This document shows, piece by piece, positions 49,059 through 57,073 of a stretch of DNA of 64,000 bases. The translations under genes and the position numbers were made by a program. Position 1 is the first letter of the stretch. Each line of letters begins with the position of its first letter. A model generated the notes under the pieces. The model was not told the origin of the DNA. It did no database searches and worked only from the letters and a program-made list of their open reading frames with translations. The stretch covers positions 79,004 to 143,003 of the forward strand of contig NZ_JOEY01000048.1 in assembly GCF_000718165.1 (NCBI RefSeq), written 5' to 3'. The stretch is from Streptomyces fulvoviolaceus (GTDB lineage Bacteria > Actinomycetota > Actinomycetes > Streptomycetales > Streptomycetaceae).

Positions 49059-49868
49059 TCAGTGCGGCGGAGGCGTATCCGCCTTCACCGCGTCCTGAGG
49101 TGTCCCGCGTTTCGCCGCCTGGATCTGCTCGTACACATGGGTCCGCAGTTCGGCGAAGCGCGGGGCCACGCGCGTGTGCAACTGGTCCCGCTCGTCGGGC
49201 AGATCGACCTTCAGCTGCTCCTGCACGACCGTGGGGGAGGCGGAGAGCACGATCACCCGCTCGCCGAGGTACACGGCCTCGTCGATGTCGTGGGTGACGA
49301 ACAGGATCGTGATCCCGCGCTCCCGCCACAGGCCCCGTACGAGATCTTCCAGATCGGCGCGGGTCTGCGCGTCGACCGCCGCGAACGGCTCGTCCATCAG
49401 CAGAACTTGGGGTTCGTACGCCAGCGCGCGGGCGATGGCGACCCGCTGCTGCATACCGCCGGACAGCTGCCAGGGGTAGGCGTCGGCGGCGTCCGCGAGC
49501 CCGACCGACTGGAGCGCGTCCGCGACCAGCTCTGGGCGCCGAGACCTGCTCACATCCTTCTGCTTCAAGGGGAGTTCGACGTTCTGGGCGACCCGCATCC
49601 AGGGGAACAGGCTGCGCCCGTACTCCTGGAAGACGAACGCCATCCCGGGCGGCGGACCGCTCACCTTCCGCCCCTCCAGGAGGACTTCACCGCCCGTCGG
49701 GGTGAGCAGTCCGCCCATGCACTTCAGCAGCGTCGTCTTGCCACAGCCCGACGGGCCGACGAGACAGACGAGTTCGCCCGCGTCGACGGTGAAGGTGAGG
49801 TCCCGCACCGCCTCCACCCGGCGGCCGGATCCCTCGTAGACCTTGTTCAGGCCGCGTACGTCGAGCAT
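49059..49868 (-). CDS. SsuB/TauB-type ABC transporter ATPase
   Basis: A 269-residue ATPase with Walker A GPSGCGKTTLL, signature LSGGMQQRVAIARAL, Walker B VLLMDEPFAAVD and H-loop FVTHDIDEA. It belongs to the nitrate/sulfonate/taurine importer group, which in soil bacteria also moves aromatic acids. ATG at 49868 is the natural start since the fold begins LDVRGLNKVYEG. It is the last gene of a four-gene operon with two permeases and a binding protein. Confidence 0.92.
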   Translation of the reverse strand: MLDVRGLNKVYEGSGRRVEAVRDLTFTVDAGELVCLVGPSGCGKTTLLKCMGGLLTPTGGEVLLEGRKVSGPPPGMAFVFQEYGRSLFPWMRVAQNVELPLKQKDVSRSRRPELVADALQSVGLADAADAYPWQLSGGMQQRVAIARALAYEPQVLLMDEPFAAVDAQTRADLEDLVRGLWRERGITILFVTHDIDEAVYLGERVIVLSASPTVVQEQLKVDLPDERDQLHTRVAPRFAELRTHVYEQIQAAKRGTPQDAVKADTPPPH

Positions 49869-49888
49869 GGACCGCCCTTTCACGAGAC

Positions 49889-50668
49889 TCACGGGGACCG
49901 CCGGGTCGAGGCGCGCAGGCCGTGGTACCAGGCGAGGACCCGCCGCTCGACCAGCTGGAAGACGACGGAGAGCAGGAAGCCGAGCAGGCCGAGGACGAGG
50001 ATCCCGGTCCACATGTCGGGGACCGCGAAACTGCGCTGGAACTGGACGACGGTGAAGCCGATGCCGTTGCTGGCCGCGAACATCTCGCTGATGACCATCA
50101 GGATGATGCCGATGGACAGGGCCTGGCGCAGCCCCGCGAAGATCTGCGGGCTCGCCGAGCGCAGCACCACGTTCTTCAGGCGTGCCGCGCCCGTGATGCC
50201 GTAGGAGCGTGCGGTCTCCGCCATCACGGAGTCCACGGCCCGCACGCCCTCGACCGTGTTGAGCAGGATCGGCCAGACGCAGCCGCTCGCGATCACGGCG
50301 ACCTTCATCGTGTCGCCGATGCCCGCGAACAGCATGATGACCGGCACCAGCACGGGCGGCGGCACCGCCCGCAGGAACTCCAGCACCGGTTCGCACACCG
50401 CCCGGACCCGCCGGTAGGAGCCGATGACCGTGCCGACCGCCACGCCCACCACGGCCGCCAGCGTGAAACCGGCGGTCAGGCGCCACATGCTCGGGAGCAC
50501 GTCGTCGCGCAGCCGGTCGGCCGTCCACACGTCCGGGAAGGTCTGCAGGATCGTCCGCAGGGGCGGCCAGAACACGTTCGTACTGTCGTCGGACGCGAGC
50601 CACCAGACCGCGACCAGCAGCACGGGCAGGGCGAGCACGAAGAACAGCTGCAGCAGTACGCGCCTCAC
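49889..50668 (-). CDS. SsuC/TauC-type ABC permease 1
   Basis: A 259-residue permease with about six hydrophobic segments and the BPD_transp_1 core (FLRAVPPPVLVPVIMLFAGIGD; the EAA loop around MAETARSYGITGAARLKNVVLR). GTG at 50668 overlaps the stop of the second permease gene by 4 bases. The two probably form a heterodimer. Confidence 0.92.
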   Translation of the reverse strand: MRRVLLQLFFVLALPVLLVAVWWLASDDSTNVFWPPLRTILQTFPDVWTADRLRDDVLPSMWRLTAGFTLAAVVGVAVGTVIGSYRRVRAVCEPVLEFLRAVPPPVLVPVIMLFAGIGDTMKVAVIASGCVWPILLNTVEGVRAVDSVMAETARSYGITGAARLKNVVLRSASPQIFAGLRQALSIGIILMVISEMFAASNGIGFTVVQFQRSFAVPDMWTGILVLGLLGFLLSVVFQLVERRVLAWYHGLRASTRRSP

Positions 50669-51438
50669 ACCGCCACCTCCCCGCGCACCGACTGGTGCCA
50701 GGCCAGCGCCCGTCGCTCCACGGTACGCGCGCCCACGTTGATGAGCAGCCCCAAGATGCCGGTCACCACGATCAGCGCGTACATCTCGGGCACCGCCTGC
50801 GAGTTCTGGGCGACCGCGATGCGCGCGCCCAACCCCGGTGCGCCGATGACGAGTTCGGCGGTGATGGCGAGGATCAGCGCGACGGCCGCGGCCAGCCGGA
50901 TCCCCGTCATCACGTACGGCAGCGCGGTCGGCCACAGCACGTGCCGGATCCGCGCCCACGTCCCGAGGCCGTACGACCGTGCCGTCTCCTCGGCGACCGG
51001 GTCGACGTCCTGGACGCCGTACAGGGTCTGGATGAGGACCTGCCAGAAGGAGGCGTAGACGACGAGCAACAGCACCGAGCGCAGTTCGGTGCCGTACAAC
51101 AGCACTGCGAGGGGGATCAGTGCGACCGAGGGGATCGGGCGCAGGAACTCGATCGTGGAGGCCGTCGCCTGGCGCAGATACGGGACGACGGACAGGAGCA
51201 CCCCGGCCACGATCCCCGCCGAGGCGGCGATCGTCAGACCGAGCGCCCAACCGGTGAGCGTGTCGCCGAGCGCCGTCCAGAAGGCGTCGTCGGAGAGCTC
51301 GTCCGCGAAGGCGCTCGCGATCCGGCTGGTCGGCGGGAAGTACGCCTCCCTGACGATGCCGAGCCGCGGCACCGCCTCGCCCAGGGCGAGGAAGGCCGTG
51401 AGTCCGGCGGCGCCCAGCGCCGCGTTCGTACCCCTCAC
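50665..51438 (-). CDS. SsuC/TauC-type ABC permease 2
   Basis: A 257-residue permease similar to its neighbour (IEFLRPIPSVALIPLAVLLYG; AEETARSYGLGTWARIRHVLWP). The parallel sequences suggest an old duplication. GTG at 51438 overlaps the binding-protein stop as GTGA. It should form the membrane part with the preceding permease. Confidence 0.92.
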   Translation of the reverse strand: MRGTNAALGAAGLTAFLALGEAVPRLGIVREAYFPPTSRIASAFADELSDDAFWTALGDTLTGWALGLTIAASAGIVAGVLLSVVPYLRQATASTIEFLRPIPSVALIPLAVLLYGTELRSVLLLVVYASFWQVLIQTLYGVQDVDPVAEETARSYGLGTWARIRHVLWPTALPYVMTGIRLAAAVALILAITAELVIGAPGLGARIAVAQNSQAVPEMYALIVVTGILGLLINVGARTVERRALAWHQSVRGEVAV

Positions 51439-52406
51439 GAGAGCAGCGCGTCCACGTCGGGGGTCTTCTTGAAGAGCCCGTCCTCCTCGCCCAGCTTCGC
51501 CAGCGCCTCGATGGAGGCCTTGTTCGGCTCGGCCGGCCACTTCGGGAGGGTCACCTGGGCCAGCACCGACGCCGGGATCTTCGTGTACGTGGTGACGATC
51601 TGGCGGACCTCGTCCGGGTGCGAGTCGGCGTAGGCGAGGGACTCGGCGGTGGCGTCCTGGAACTTCTTGACCTCGTCCGGGTGTTGCTGCATGTACTGCG
51701 TCGAGGTGAAGTACATGGCGACCGTGCAGTCCTTGGCGACGTCGACGATGGGCGTGGCGATCACGACGCCGCCCTGGCTCTTGACCGTGGCCTGCGCGGG
51801 CTCGACCACACTCGCGGCGTCGATCTGGCCGCTGTCGAGGGCCGCGGGCATCGCGTCGAAGGCGAGCTCGACGAAGTTCACCTTGTCGGGGTCGCCGCCG
51901 TCCTTGCGCACCGACTCGCGCACCGCGGTCTCGTTGATGTTCTTCAGGGAGTTGATGGCGACCTTCTTGCCCTCGAGCTCCTTCGGCGACTTGATCGGGC
52001 TGCCCTTCTTCACCATGAGCGCGCTGAAGTCCTTGCCCTCCACGCCGGTCGACGCGATGCCGTTGGCAACCGCCTTGATGGGAACGCCGGTTGACTGGGC
52101 GACCAGGAGCGAGGTCACGTTGGAGAACCCGAACTGGAACTGTCCGCTGGCCACTCCGGGCACGATCGCCGCACCGCCCGTCGCGGTGGACATCTCCAGT
52201 TTGAGTCCGTGTTTGCTGTAGAAGCCCTTTTTCTGGCCCAGATAGATGGGTGCGACGTCGACGATGGGGATGAGACCCAGTTTGACGGTGGTGATTCCGC
52301 CGGACGACTCCTTGTCGTCCGCGGCCCCCGAGTCGCCGGACGAGCCACAGGCCGACGCGGTGACCAGCAATGCTCCTGCCGCGAGTGCGGTGAGCAGACG
52401 ACGCAT
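51435..52406 (-). CDS. SsuA/NrtA-type lipoprotein binding protein
   Basis: A 323-residue substrate-binding lipoprotein. The signal peptide (MRRLLTALAAGALL) ends at a lipobox VTASAC. The mature fold begins VKLGLIPIVDVAPIYLGQKKGFY, characteristic of NMT1/SsuA-like proteins. ATG at 52406 has AGGAGGAG upstream, better than the start 15 codons before. It leads the importer operon and diverges from the IclR gene. The ligand is unknown; the nearby Rieske oxygenase suggests an aromatic acid. Confidence 0.92.
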   Translation of the reverse strand: MRRLLTALAAGALLVTASACGSSGDSGAADDKESSGGITTVKLGLIPIVDVAPIYLGQKKGFYSKHGLKLEMSTATGGAAIVPGVASGQFQFGFSNVTSLLVAQSTGVPIKAVANGIASTGVEGKDFSALMVKKGSPIKSPKELEGKKVAINSLKNINETAVRESVRKDGGDPDKVNFVELAFDAMPAALDSGQIDAASVVEPAQATVKSQGGVVIATPIVDVAKDCTVAMYFTSTQYMQQHPDEVKKFQDATAESLAYADSHPDEVRQIVTTYTKIPASVLAQVTLPKWPAEPNKASIEALAKLGEEDGLFKKTPDVDALLS

Positions 52407-52475
52407 GGCTCCTCCTGTGCAGACTTCGGTGTTCCGACAGGCTGTGCGCATACCGCACAGTGGTGCTCAGCGCGA

Positions 52476-52555
52476 AAGGTAGAGGTCCGGCGAGGCGGGG
52501 TCAATGCCTATGGCCAACAATATTGTTGACAGTTATCGAAATGTGCGTCTAGCCT
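52476..52555. promoter_or_regulatory. Divergent promoters around a perfect palindrome
   Basis: Leftward: TTGACC (52499-52504) and TACCTT (52476-52481) with 17-base spacing, for the importer operon. Rightward: consensus TTGACA (52526-52531) and TAGCCT (52550-52555) with 18-base spacing, for the IclR gene. Between them is the perfect 14-base palindrome CAACAATATTGTTG (52515-52528), which overlaps the rightward -35 box. It is the natural IclR operator candidate. Confidence 0.65.
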
Positions 52556-52596
52556 ACGGGGCCGGCGCACCGTGTGCGTTCCTTTCGGAGGCGACG

Positions 52597-53475
52597 ATGC
52601 CTGCAGCAGACCGCGCGCCCCACTTCGTCCGATCGCTGGAACGCGGCCTCGCCGTCATCCGCGCCTTCGACGCCGACCACCCGGAACTGACGCTCAGTGA
52701 GGTCGCGCGCGCCTGCGGTCTGCCCCGCGCGGCGACCCGCCGCTTCCTGCTGACGCTGGCCGACCTCGGCTACGTCCGCGCGGGCGGCCGCACCTTCCGG
52801 CTGACCCCGCGCGTGCTGGAGCTCGGCTACTCCTACCTGTCGAGTTTCTCGCTGGCCCAGATCGCCGAACCGCATCTGGAGCAACTCGTCGACCGTACAA
52901 GGGAGTCGTCGTCCCTGTGCGTGCTCGACGGCGACGACATCGTCTACGTGGCCCGGGTGCCGGCCCGACGCATCATGACCGCGGCGATCACCGTCGGCAC
53001 CCGCTTCCCCGCCTACGTCACCTCGGTGGGCCGGGTGATCCTCGCCCATCTGTCGGACGAGGAGATCGAACTGCGCCTCGCCCGTGCCGAGTTGCGTCCG
53101 CTCACCGCCCGCACGCTCGTCTCCGTCGAGCCGCTGCGGGCGGAACTGGAGCGGGTACGACGGCAGGGATACGCCGTTGTGGACCAGGAGTTGGAGGAGG
53201 GGCTGCGCTCGGTCGCCGCCCCGGTGCGTGACCGGGACGGCGAGGTGGTGGCGGCGGTCAACATCCCGGTGCAGGCGGGCCGCACCTCCCTCGCCTCGAT
53301 CCGGCGGGACCTGCTGCCGCCCCTGCTGGAGACGGTCGCCGGGATCGAGGCCGACCTCGGGATGTCCACCGGTCTGTCTTCCGGTCTGTCTACAGGTCGA
53401 GGACGAGCCGCTTCCCCCGGCACCGGGACACGCAGATCATCATCGTCTCCCCGGCCTCCCGCTCCTCGTCCGTGA
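52597..53475 (+). CDS. IclR-family regulator, PobR/PcaR-like
   Basis: A 292-residue regulator. The N-terminal region (FVRSLERGLAVIRAFDADHPELTLSEVARACGLPRAA) is characteristic of the PobR/PcaR subgroup that controls aromatic acid catabolism. The effector domain spans about 80-255 (TAAITVGTRFPAYVTSVGRVILA and VVDQELEEGLRSVAAPV). ATG at 52597 has GGAGG 5 bases before it. The last 35 residues are Ser/Pro/Arg-rich, extend beyond the family's end and overlap the convergent reductase gene by 86 bases. It likely controls the importer and the oxygenase genes. Confidence 0.9.
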   Translation: MPAADRAPHFVRSLERGLAVIRAFDADHPELTLSEVARACGLPRAATRRFLLTLADLGYVRAGGRTFRLTPRVLELGYSYLSSFSLAQIAEPHLEQLVDRTRESSSLCVLDGDDIVYVARVPARRIMTAAITVGTRFPAYVTSVGRVILAHLSDEEIELRLARAELRPLTARTLVSVEPLRAELERVRRQGYAVVDQELEEGLRSVAAPVRDRDGEVVAAVNIPVQAGRTSLASIRRDLLPPLLETVAGIEADLGMSTGLSSGLSTGRGRAASPGTGTRRSSSSPRPPAPRP

Positions 53476-54328
53476 GGACGGAGTCCCGGTGGTCCGGCGT
53501 GCCTTCGAGGACGTCGGTCTCGCAGGTCCCGCAGGTGCCCTCGGTGCAGGAGAACAGCACCTCCACGCCGGAGGCGCGCACGGCGTCGAGCACGGAGACG
53601 TCCGTCGGGACGGTCACCGTCCTGCCGCTCTGCGCCAGCTCGACCTCGAACTCGGTGTTCTCGCCGGTCTCCTGCTCCTTCGGCGCGAACCGCTCCACAT
53701 GCAGCACACCGGCCGGGCACCGCTCCTCGACCGCGTCCAGCAGCGGTCCGGGCCCGCAGCAGTAGACGAGCGTGCCCTCGGGGACGTCGTCGAGCACGGA
53801 CGCCAGGTCCAGCAGCCCGCTCTCGTCCTGGGGAGCGACGGTGACGCGATCGCCGTAGCGGCTCAACTCCTCGGTGAAGGCAATGGAGTTGCGGGTCCGC
53901 CCGCCGTACAGCAGCGTCCACTCCGCGCCCGCGGCCTCGGCCGCCGCCAGCATCGGCAGGATCGGGGTGATGCCGATGCCGCCGGCGACGAAGCGGTAGC
54001 GGGGCGCGGGGTGCAGGGTGAAGTGGTTGCGCGGACCGCGCACCCGGACCTTGTCGCCCTGCCCCAACTGCTCGTGCACATGGGAGGATCCACCGCGCCC
54101 GTCCGGCTCGCGCAGCACGGCGATCCGCCAGGCGGTGCGATCGGCGGGGTCGCCGCACAGGGAGTACTGGCGCTCCAGTTCAGGACCGAGCACGACGTCG
54201 ATGTGGGCGCCCGGCTCCCAGGCCGGGAGCTGCTCGCCCAGCGGGTGGCGCAGGGTGAGGGCGAGCACGCCGTCGGCCGCGGACTCCTTGCGGTCGACGA
54301 CGAGTTCGGCTTCGTACACGTCACTCAT
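53390..54328 (-). CDS. VanB-like oxidoreductase (FNR domain plus C-terminal ferredoxin)
   Basis: A 312-residue electron-transfer partner for a Rieske oxygenase. FMN-binding sequence includes ERQYSLCGDP; the NAD site is FVAGGIGITPILPM and CGPGPLLDAV. The C-terminal [2Fe-2S] ferredoxin has SCTEGTCGTCETDVLEG with the fourth Cys in CVSRCRGKRLVLDL. This order (FNR then ferredoxin) is that of phthalate dioxygenase reductase and VanB. ATG at 54328 overlaps the stop of the 61-residue gene as ATGA. Its 3' end overlaps the IclR gene. Confidence 0.93.
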   Translation of the reverse strand: MSDVYEAELVVDRKESAADGVLALTLRHPLGEQLPAWEPGAHIDVVLGPELERQYSLCGDPADRTAWRIAVLREPDGRGGSSHVHEQLGQGDKVRVRGPRNHFTLHPAPRYRFVAGGIGITPILPMLAAAEAAGAEWTLLYGGRTRNSIAFTEELSRYGDRVTVAPQDESGLLDLASVLDDVPEGTLVYCCGPGPLLDAVEERCPAGVLHVERFAPKEQETGENTEFEVELAQSGRTVTVPTDVSVLDAVRASGVEVLFSCTEGTCGTCETDVLEGTPDHRDSVLTDEEREAGETMMICVSRCRGKRLVLDL

Positions 54329-54510
54329 GAGGTGTTTCCTTGCGGCTCGGATCCTTGCTGGGAGTGTCCGTTCGGGTGCGCGAGCATCCACTCCCACATC
54401 TCGATGGGGTCCTGCGAGGTGTGCTCGCGGCCGCAGTGACAGGTGCCGTGCAGCACGTCCGTGCCCGGCAGCCAGTCGATGCGGTAGACCTCCCCGGTGG
54501 GGCTGCTCAC
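54325..54510 (-). CDS. Small CHC-motif protein between oxygenase and reductase
   Basis: A 61-residue protein joined to both neighbours by 4-base overlaps (GTGA before, ATGA after), so it is certainly translated with them. It contains HGTCHCGREH (about 22-31), whose Cys and His residues could bind a metal, and WEWMLAHPNGH near the end. I do not recognise a family name. Its place between a Rieske oxygenase and its reductase suggests an accessory role in assembly or electron transfer; this is inference. Confidence 0.8.
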   Translation of the reverse strand: MSSPTGEVYRIDWLPGTDVLHGTCHCGREHTSQDPIEMWEWMLAHPNGHSQQGSEPQGNTS

Positions 54511-55571
54511 AGGACCTTCTCCACGGGCTTGTCGCCCTCCTCGACCAGCCGGGCGAGGATACGGCGCGCGGCGAGACCGCCGGTGTCGATGTTGATGCTC
54601 AGCTCCTGGTAGCCGGACCGCTCCGAACCGAGCGTCTTCTGCAGCAGGTTGAGCGCGTCGACGTCCTGCATGACGACGGTGTGGTTGTTGCCCCGCAGGA
54701 ACTCGGTGACCTCGGCGTCGTCCGTCGCCCAGTCGCGCGAGACCATCCAGAAGTCGTACACCTTGCCGTCGGTCGAGGGCGTGATGGCGTACGTGATCTC
54801 GGTGTGGAAGCCGTTCGGGTCGCTGCCGTCGGCCTCGGGCAGGACGCCCACCGGCGCGATCCGGCTGTGCAGCAGATACAGGCAGGGCGCGTGGTACTCG
54901 ATGTCCTGCCACCGCGTGATCCGGCCCTTGATGCCGGTCGACTTGGCGTAGAACGGCGGGCACTCGGCGTCGTCCATGTGCCGGCTCACCCGCACGATGC
55001 CCGCGCCCTCGTCGACCTCCGTGGTGATCGGCGTCTCGGCGACCTCGGGGGTGCCGATGTAGCCGCCGTGCAGATACGTCTCGTGGGAGAGGTCGAGGAG
55101 GTTGTCGACGAGGAGCCCGTAGTCGGCGTCGATGGGCTCCATGCCGCGCACGGTGGTCCAGCCGGGGGAGTCGAGGTGCTTGGCCCGCGGAATGGTGTCG
55201 TGGTCGGCGAGTGCGGCGTCGCCTATCCACACCCAGATCAGGGAGTCCTGCTCGACCACCGGGTAGGAGGCGACGCGGGCGGTGCGCGGGATGCGCTTCT
55301 GCCCGGGCACGTACACGCACGCGCCCGTCGTGTCGTACGTGAAGCCGTGGTAGCCGCACACGATCCGGTCCCCGTCGAGCCCGCTCTCGGAGAGCGGGAA
55401 GCGGCGGTGCACACAGCGGTCGTGCAGCGCGACGGGCGTCCCCTCGTCCTGTGTCCGGTAGAAGACGAGCGGCTCGCCGAGGATCGTCCGGCCGAGCAGC
55501 TCACGCCCGACCTCGTGGCTGTAGGCGGCGACGTACCACTGGTTCCTGGCGAAGGCGGTGGTGTGCGGCAT
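54507..55571 (-). CDS. Rieske non-heme iron oxygenase, VanA-like
   Basis: A 354-residue oxygenase alpha subunit. The Rieske cluster ligands are in RCVHRRFPLSES and VCGYHGFTYD (about 52-77). The mononuclear iron site is DNLLDLSHETYLH (about 155-170). The length and single-subunit make-up match vanillate O-demethylase and toluenesulfonate or phenoxy-acid monooxygenases rather than alpha/beta dioxygenases. It likely demethylates or hydroxylates an aromatic compound, powered by the reductase two genes on. ATG at 55571 has GGGAG upstream. Substrate cannot be read from sequence. Confidence 0.92.
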   Translation of the reverse strand: MPHTTAFARNQWYVAAYSHEVGRELLGRTILGEPLVFYRTQDEGTPVALHDRCVHRRFPLSESGLDGDRIVCGYHGFTYDTTGACVYVPGQKRIPRTARVASYPVVEQDSLIWVWIGDAALADHDTIPRAKHLDSPGWTTVRGMEPIDADYGLLVDNLLDLSHETYLHGGYIGTPEVAETPITTEVDEGAGIVRVSRHMDDAECPPFYAKSTGIKGRITRWQDIEYHAPCLYLLHSRIAPVGVLPEADGSDPNGFHTEITYAITPSTDGKVYDFWMVSRDWATDDAEVTEFLRGNNHTVVMQDVDALNLLQKTLGSERSGYQELSINIDTGGLAARRILARLVEEGDKPVEKVL

Positions 55572-55638
55572 CGTTGCGGCTCCCGTCTCTCTGTGATGGC
55601 GACATCGTCCGGAAGGGCGTCACGCAGGCGCAATACTG

Positions 55639-55655
55639 CTTCCGTCTCACGGAAG
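55639..55655 (-). promoter_or_regulatory. Candidate operator upstream of the Rieske operon
   Basis: CTTCCGT-CTC-ACGGAAG is a perfect inverted repeat with 7-base arms, 68 bases upstream of the oxygenase start. Size and symmetry suit an IclR-type activator or repressor site. I found no convincing -10/-35 pair with it. Confidence 0.5.
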
Positions 55656-56057
55656 GGTCGATGTAAAAGGCCTGTTCAGAGGGTTGATCTGGATTCGCCT
55701 CGGTGTTCGACCCGAGTGGCCCGAGTGGAACGCGCAGCCGTGCTTTCTGTTCTTCGCCTACGACTCGTGTCGCTGCGGCTTCGATGAATTGCGACGAGTG
55801 GCTGATTCGGTGTCTCGGACGAGGTGACGCTGCGTCGGGCCGGCGTGGTCGAACCAGCGGCGCCGGCCGGCGCATCAGCAAGCTGGTGCCGGTGCCGGTG
55901 GTGTCGGATCAGCGTCCGAACTCCGGACTCCTCGGCAGCAGTTCACCGGCGAGCCGGGTCAGGTCCGAGGGATCGGGGAGATGCTCGACTTCTGCACAGG
56001 GCACGAGATCGTTGCCGAGGCCGAGGTCATCCGGCTTGCGCCGGTGGTGGCGTCTTG
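55656..56057. other. Region without an intact gene
   Basis: None of the open frames here looks like a protein on codon bias. A short minus-strand stretch at about 55909-55975 reads DLTRLAGELLPRSPEFGR, which resembles part of the MmyB-type sensor domain and may be another fragment of the pseudogene to its right. Confidence 0.4.
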
Positions 56058-56340
56058 TCAGCCGGCCGGGCCATGCGTCTCTTCGGGGATTCGCGGCCCG
56101 CCGGCGGAGGTGCTGGTCCAGCTGGCGAGGATGTCCAGGGCTTCCGCGGAGGACGAGGCGGGTTCCGGGGTCAGGACGACGAGGGCTTTCGGCGAAGTCC
56201 GGGCTCTTGTCCCGTAGTTCGGCGATGAGCCGGCCGAGTCCCGGGGTGTCGGGGGCGGTGCCGGCGAGTGCGCGCAGCCGGGCGACGCAGCCGCGGATCT
56301 GGTTCTCCCAGTCGTCCGGGTGCAGGGCGCGGGCAGCCAG
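56058..56340 (-). pseudogene. Remnant of MmyB-type XRE regulator, deleted and frameshifted
   Basis: Two pieces of one protein family lie in different frames. From 56340 leftward: ARALHPDDWENQ, RGCVARLRALAGTAPD and RLIAELRDKSPDFAE, typical of the middle of MmyB-type ligand-binding domains. At about 56195 the frame must shift to read LVVLTPEP and AEALDILASW, typical of the C-terminus, ending at a stop at 56058. The roughly 60 residues that normally separate these motifs are missing. The upstream HTH half is not recognisable. The intact relatives at 35390 and at the window end support the identification. Confidence 0.6.
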
Positions 56341-56557
56341 AAGCGAGCTGGGACCTTCCTGCGCGCCCCCTGAGCCTGGGTGCTCTCGCCGTCGTGAGGC
56401 TGCTGTCTGGGACGGATATGCGCCGTACTCGGAGAACGGCTCGCCGGAGCCCAGGGTCTGCCGCACACCGAGTGCGGCGGTGAGGGAGACCGTGCCGTGA
56501 AAGCCGCCAGGCCGCTGACGATGTTCTGCAGCTGGAAGTCGGGCCGACTCGTGGGCC

Positions 56558-56583
56558 GGGGATCCAGGAATTCCTGGATCCCC
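56558..56583. terminator. 26-base perfect palindrome after the SnoaL-like gene
   Basis: GGGGATCCAGG-AATT-CCTGGATCCCC is perfectly self-complementary over 26 bases. It stands 49 bases beyond the stop of the leftward SnoaL-like gene and could fold as its terminator, although no T-run follows. An operator or recombination site is possible. Confidence 0.5.
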
Positions 56584-56632
56584 TTGGCGGGTGGACACAA
56601 TCAGTGCCGACGCACGTGGCGGCACAGCACGG

Positions 56633-57073
56633 TCAGCTTCCCAACGGCCGCTTGTCGTTGATCAGGAAATGCGAGATTCGAGTCTTGATCAGCCATCGGC
56701 CGTCACGCTGGACGTATTCGTCGTTGTACCGAATGCTGCTGTCGGTGATGAACTCTTTGCCGTCTTCCTCGGTGACGAGCTTCACCTGACAGTAGGAGAT
56801 TCCCGTTGCGGAATCGCCGTCGATGTCGACGACCTGCTGACCGTTCATATGGAACAGGCGCGTCACGTTTGCGATGAAACCGCTGAACGTCTCTTCCAGC
56901 TGCTCTACACCGGAGATGTCGAAGACCAAGTCATCACCCATGTACACCTGAACCTTGGTGTCGGGTGTGAACAGGGACATCTGGTCCTTGATCCGCTTCT
57001 CGTCGCCCAAGTTGGAGAACGTGTCCACCAACTGCTTCAGCTCGGACTTGGCCTCTAGATCTTGCAGTGACAT
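56633..57073 (-). CDS. SnoaL-like/NTF2-fold protein
   Basis: A 146-residue single-domain protein of the SnoaL_4-like NTF2 superfamily (ELKQLVDTFSNLGDEKRIKDQ; then GEQ-type ligand pocket; IRYNDEYVQRDGRWLIKTRI). Relatives include small cyclases, dehydratases and limonene-epoxide-hydrolase-like enzymes, so activity is open. Base composition is clearly lower in GC than the neighbours and codons are less biased, a sign of recent acquisition. ATG at 57073 has only a weak AAAGAAG ribosome site. It stands alone between a palindrome and a 312-base gap. Confidence 0.85.
   Translation of the reverse strand: MSLQDLEAKSELKQLVDTFSNLGDEKRIKDQMSLFTPDTKVQVYMGDDLVFDISGVEQLEETFSGFIANVTRLFHMNGQQVVDIDGDSATGISYCQVKLVTEEDGKEFITDSSIRYNDEYVQRDGRWLIKTRISHFLINDKRPLGS

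Noticed and set aside
55703..56500. Plus-strand frame of 265 codons
   Set aside because: Its translation is Arg/Ser/Gly-rich and lies opposite the recognisable MmyB-type fragments on the minus strand.
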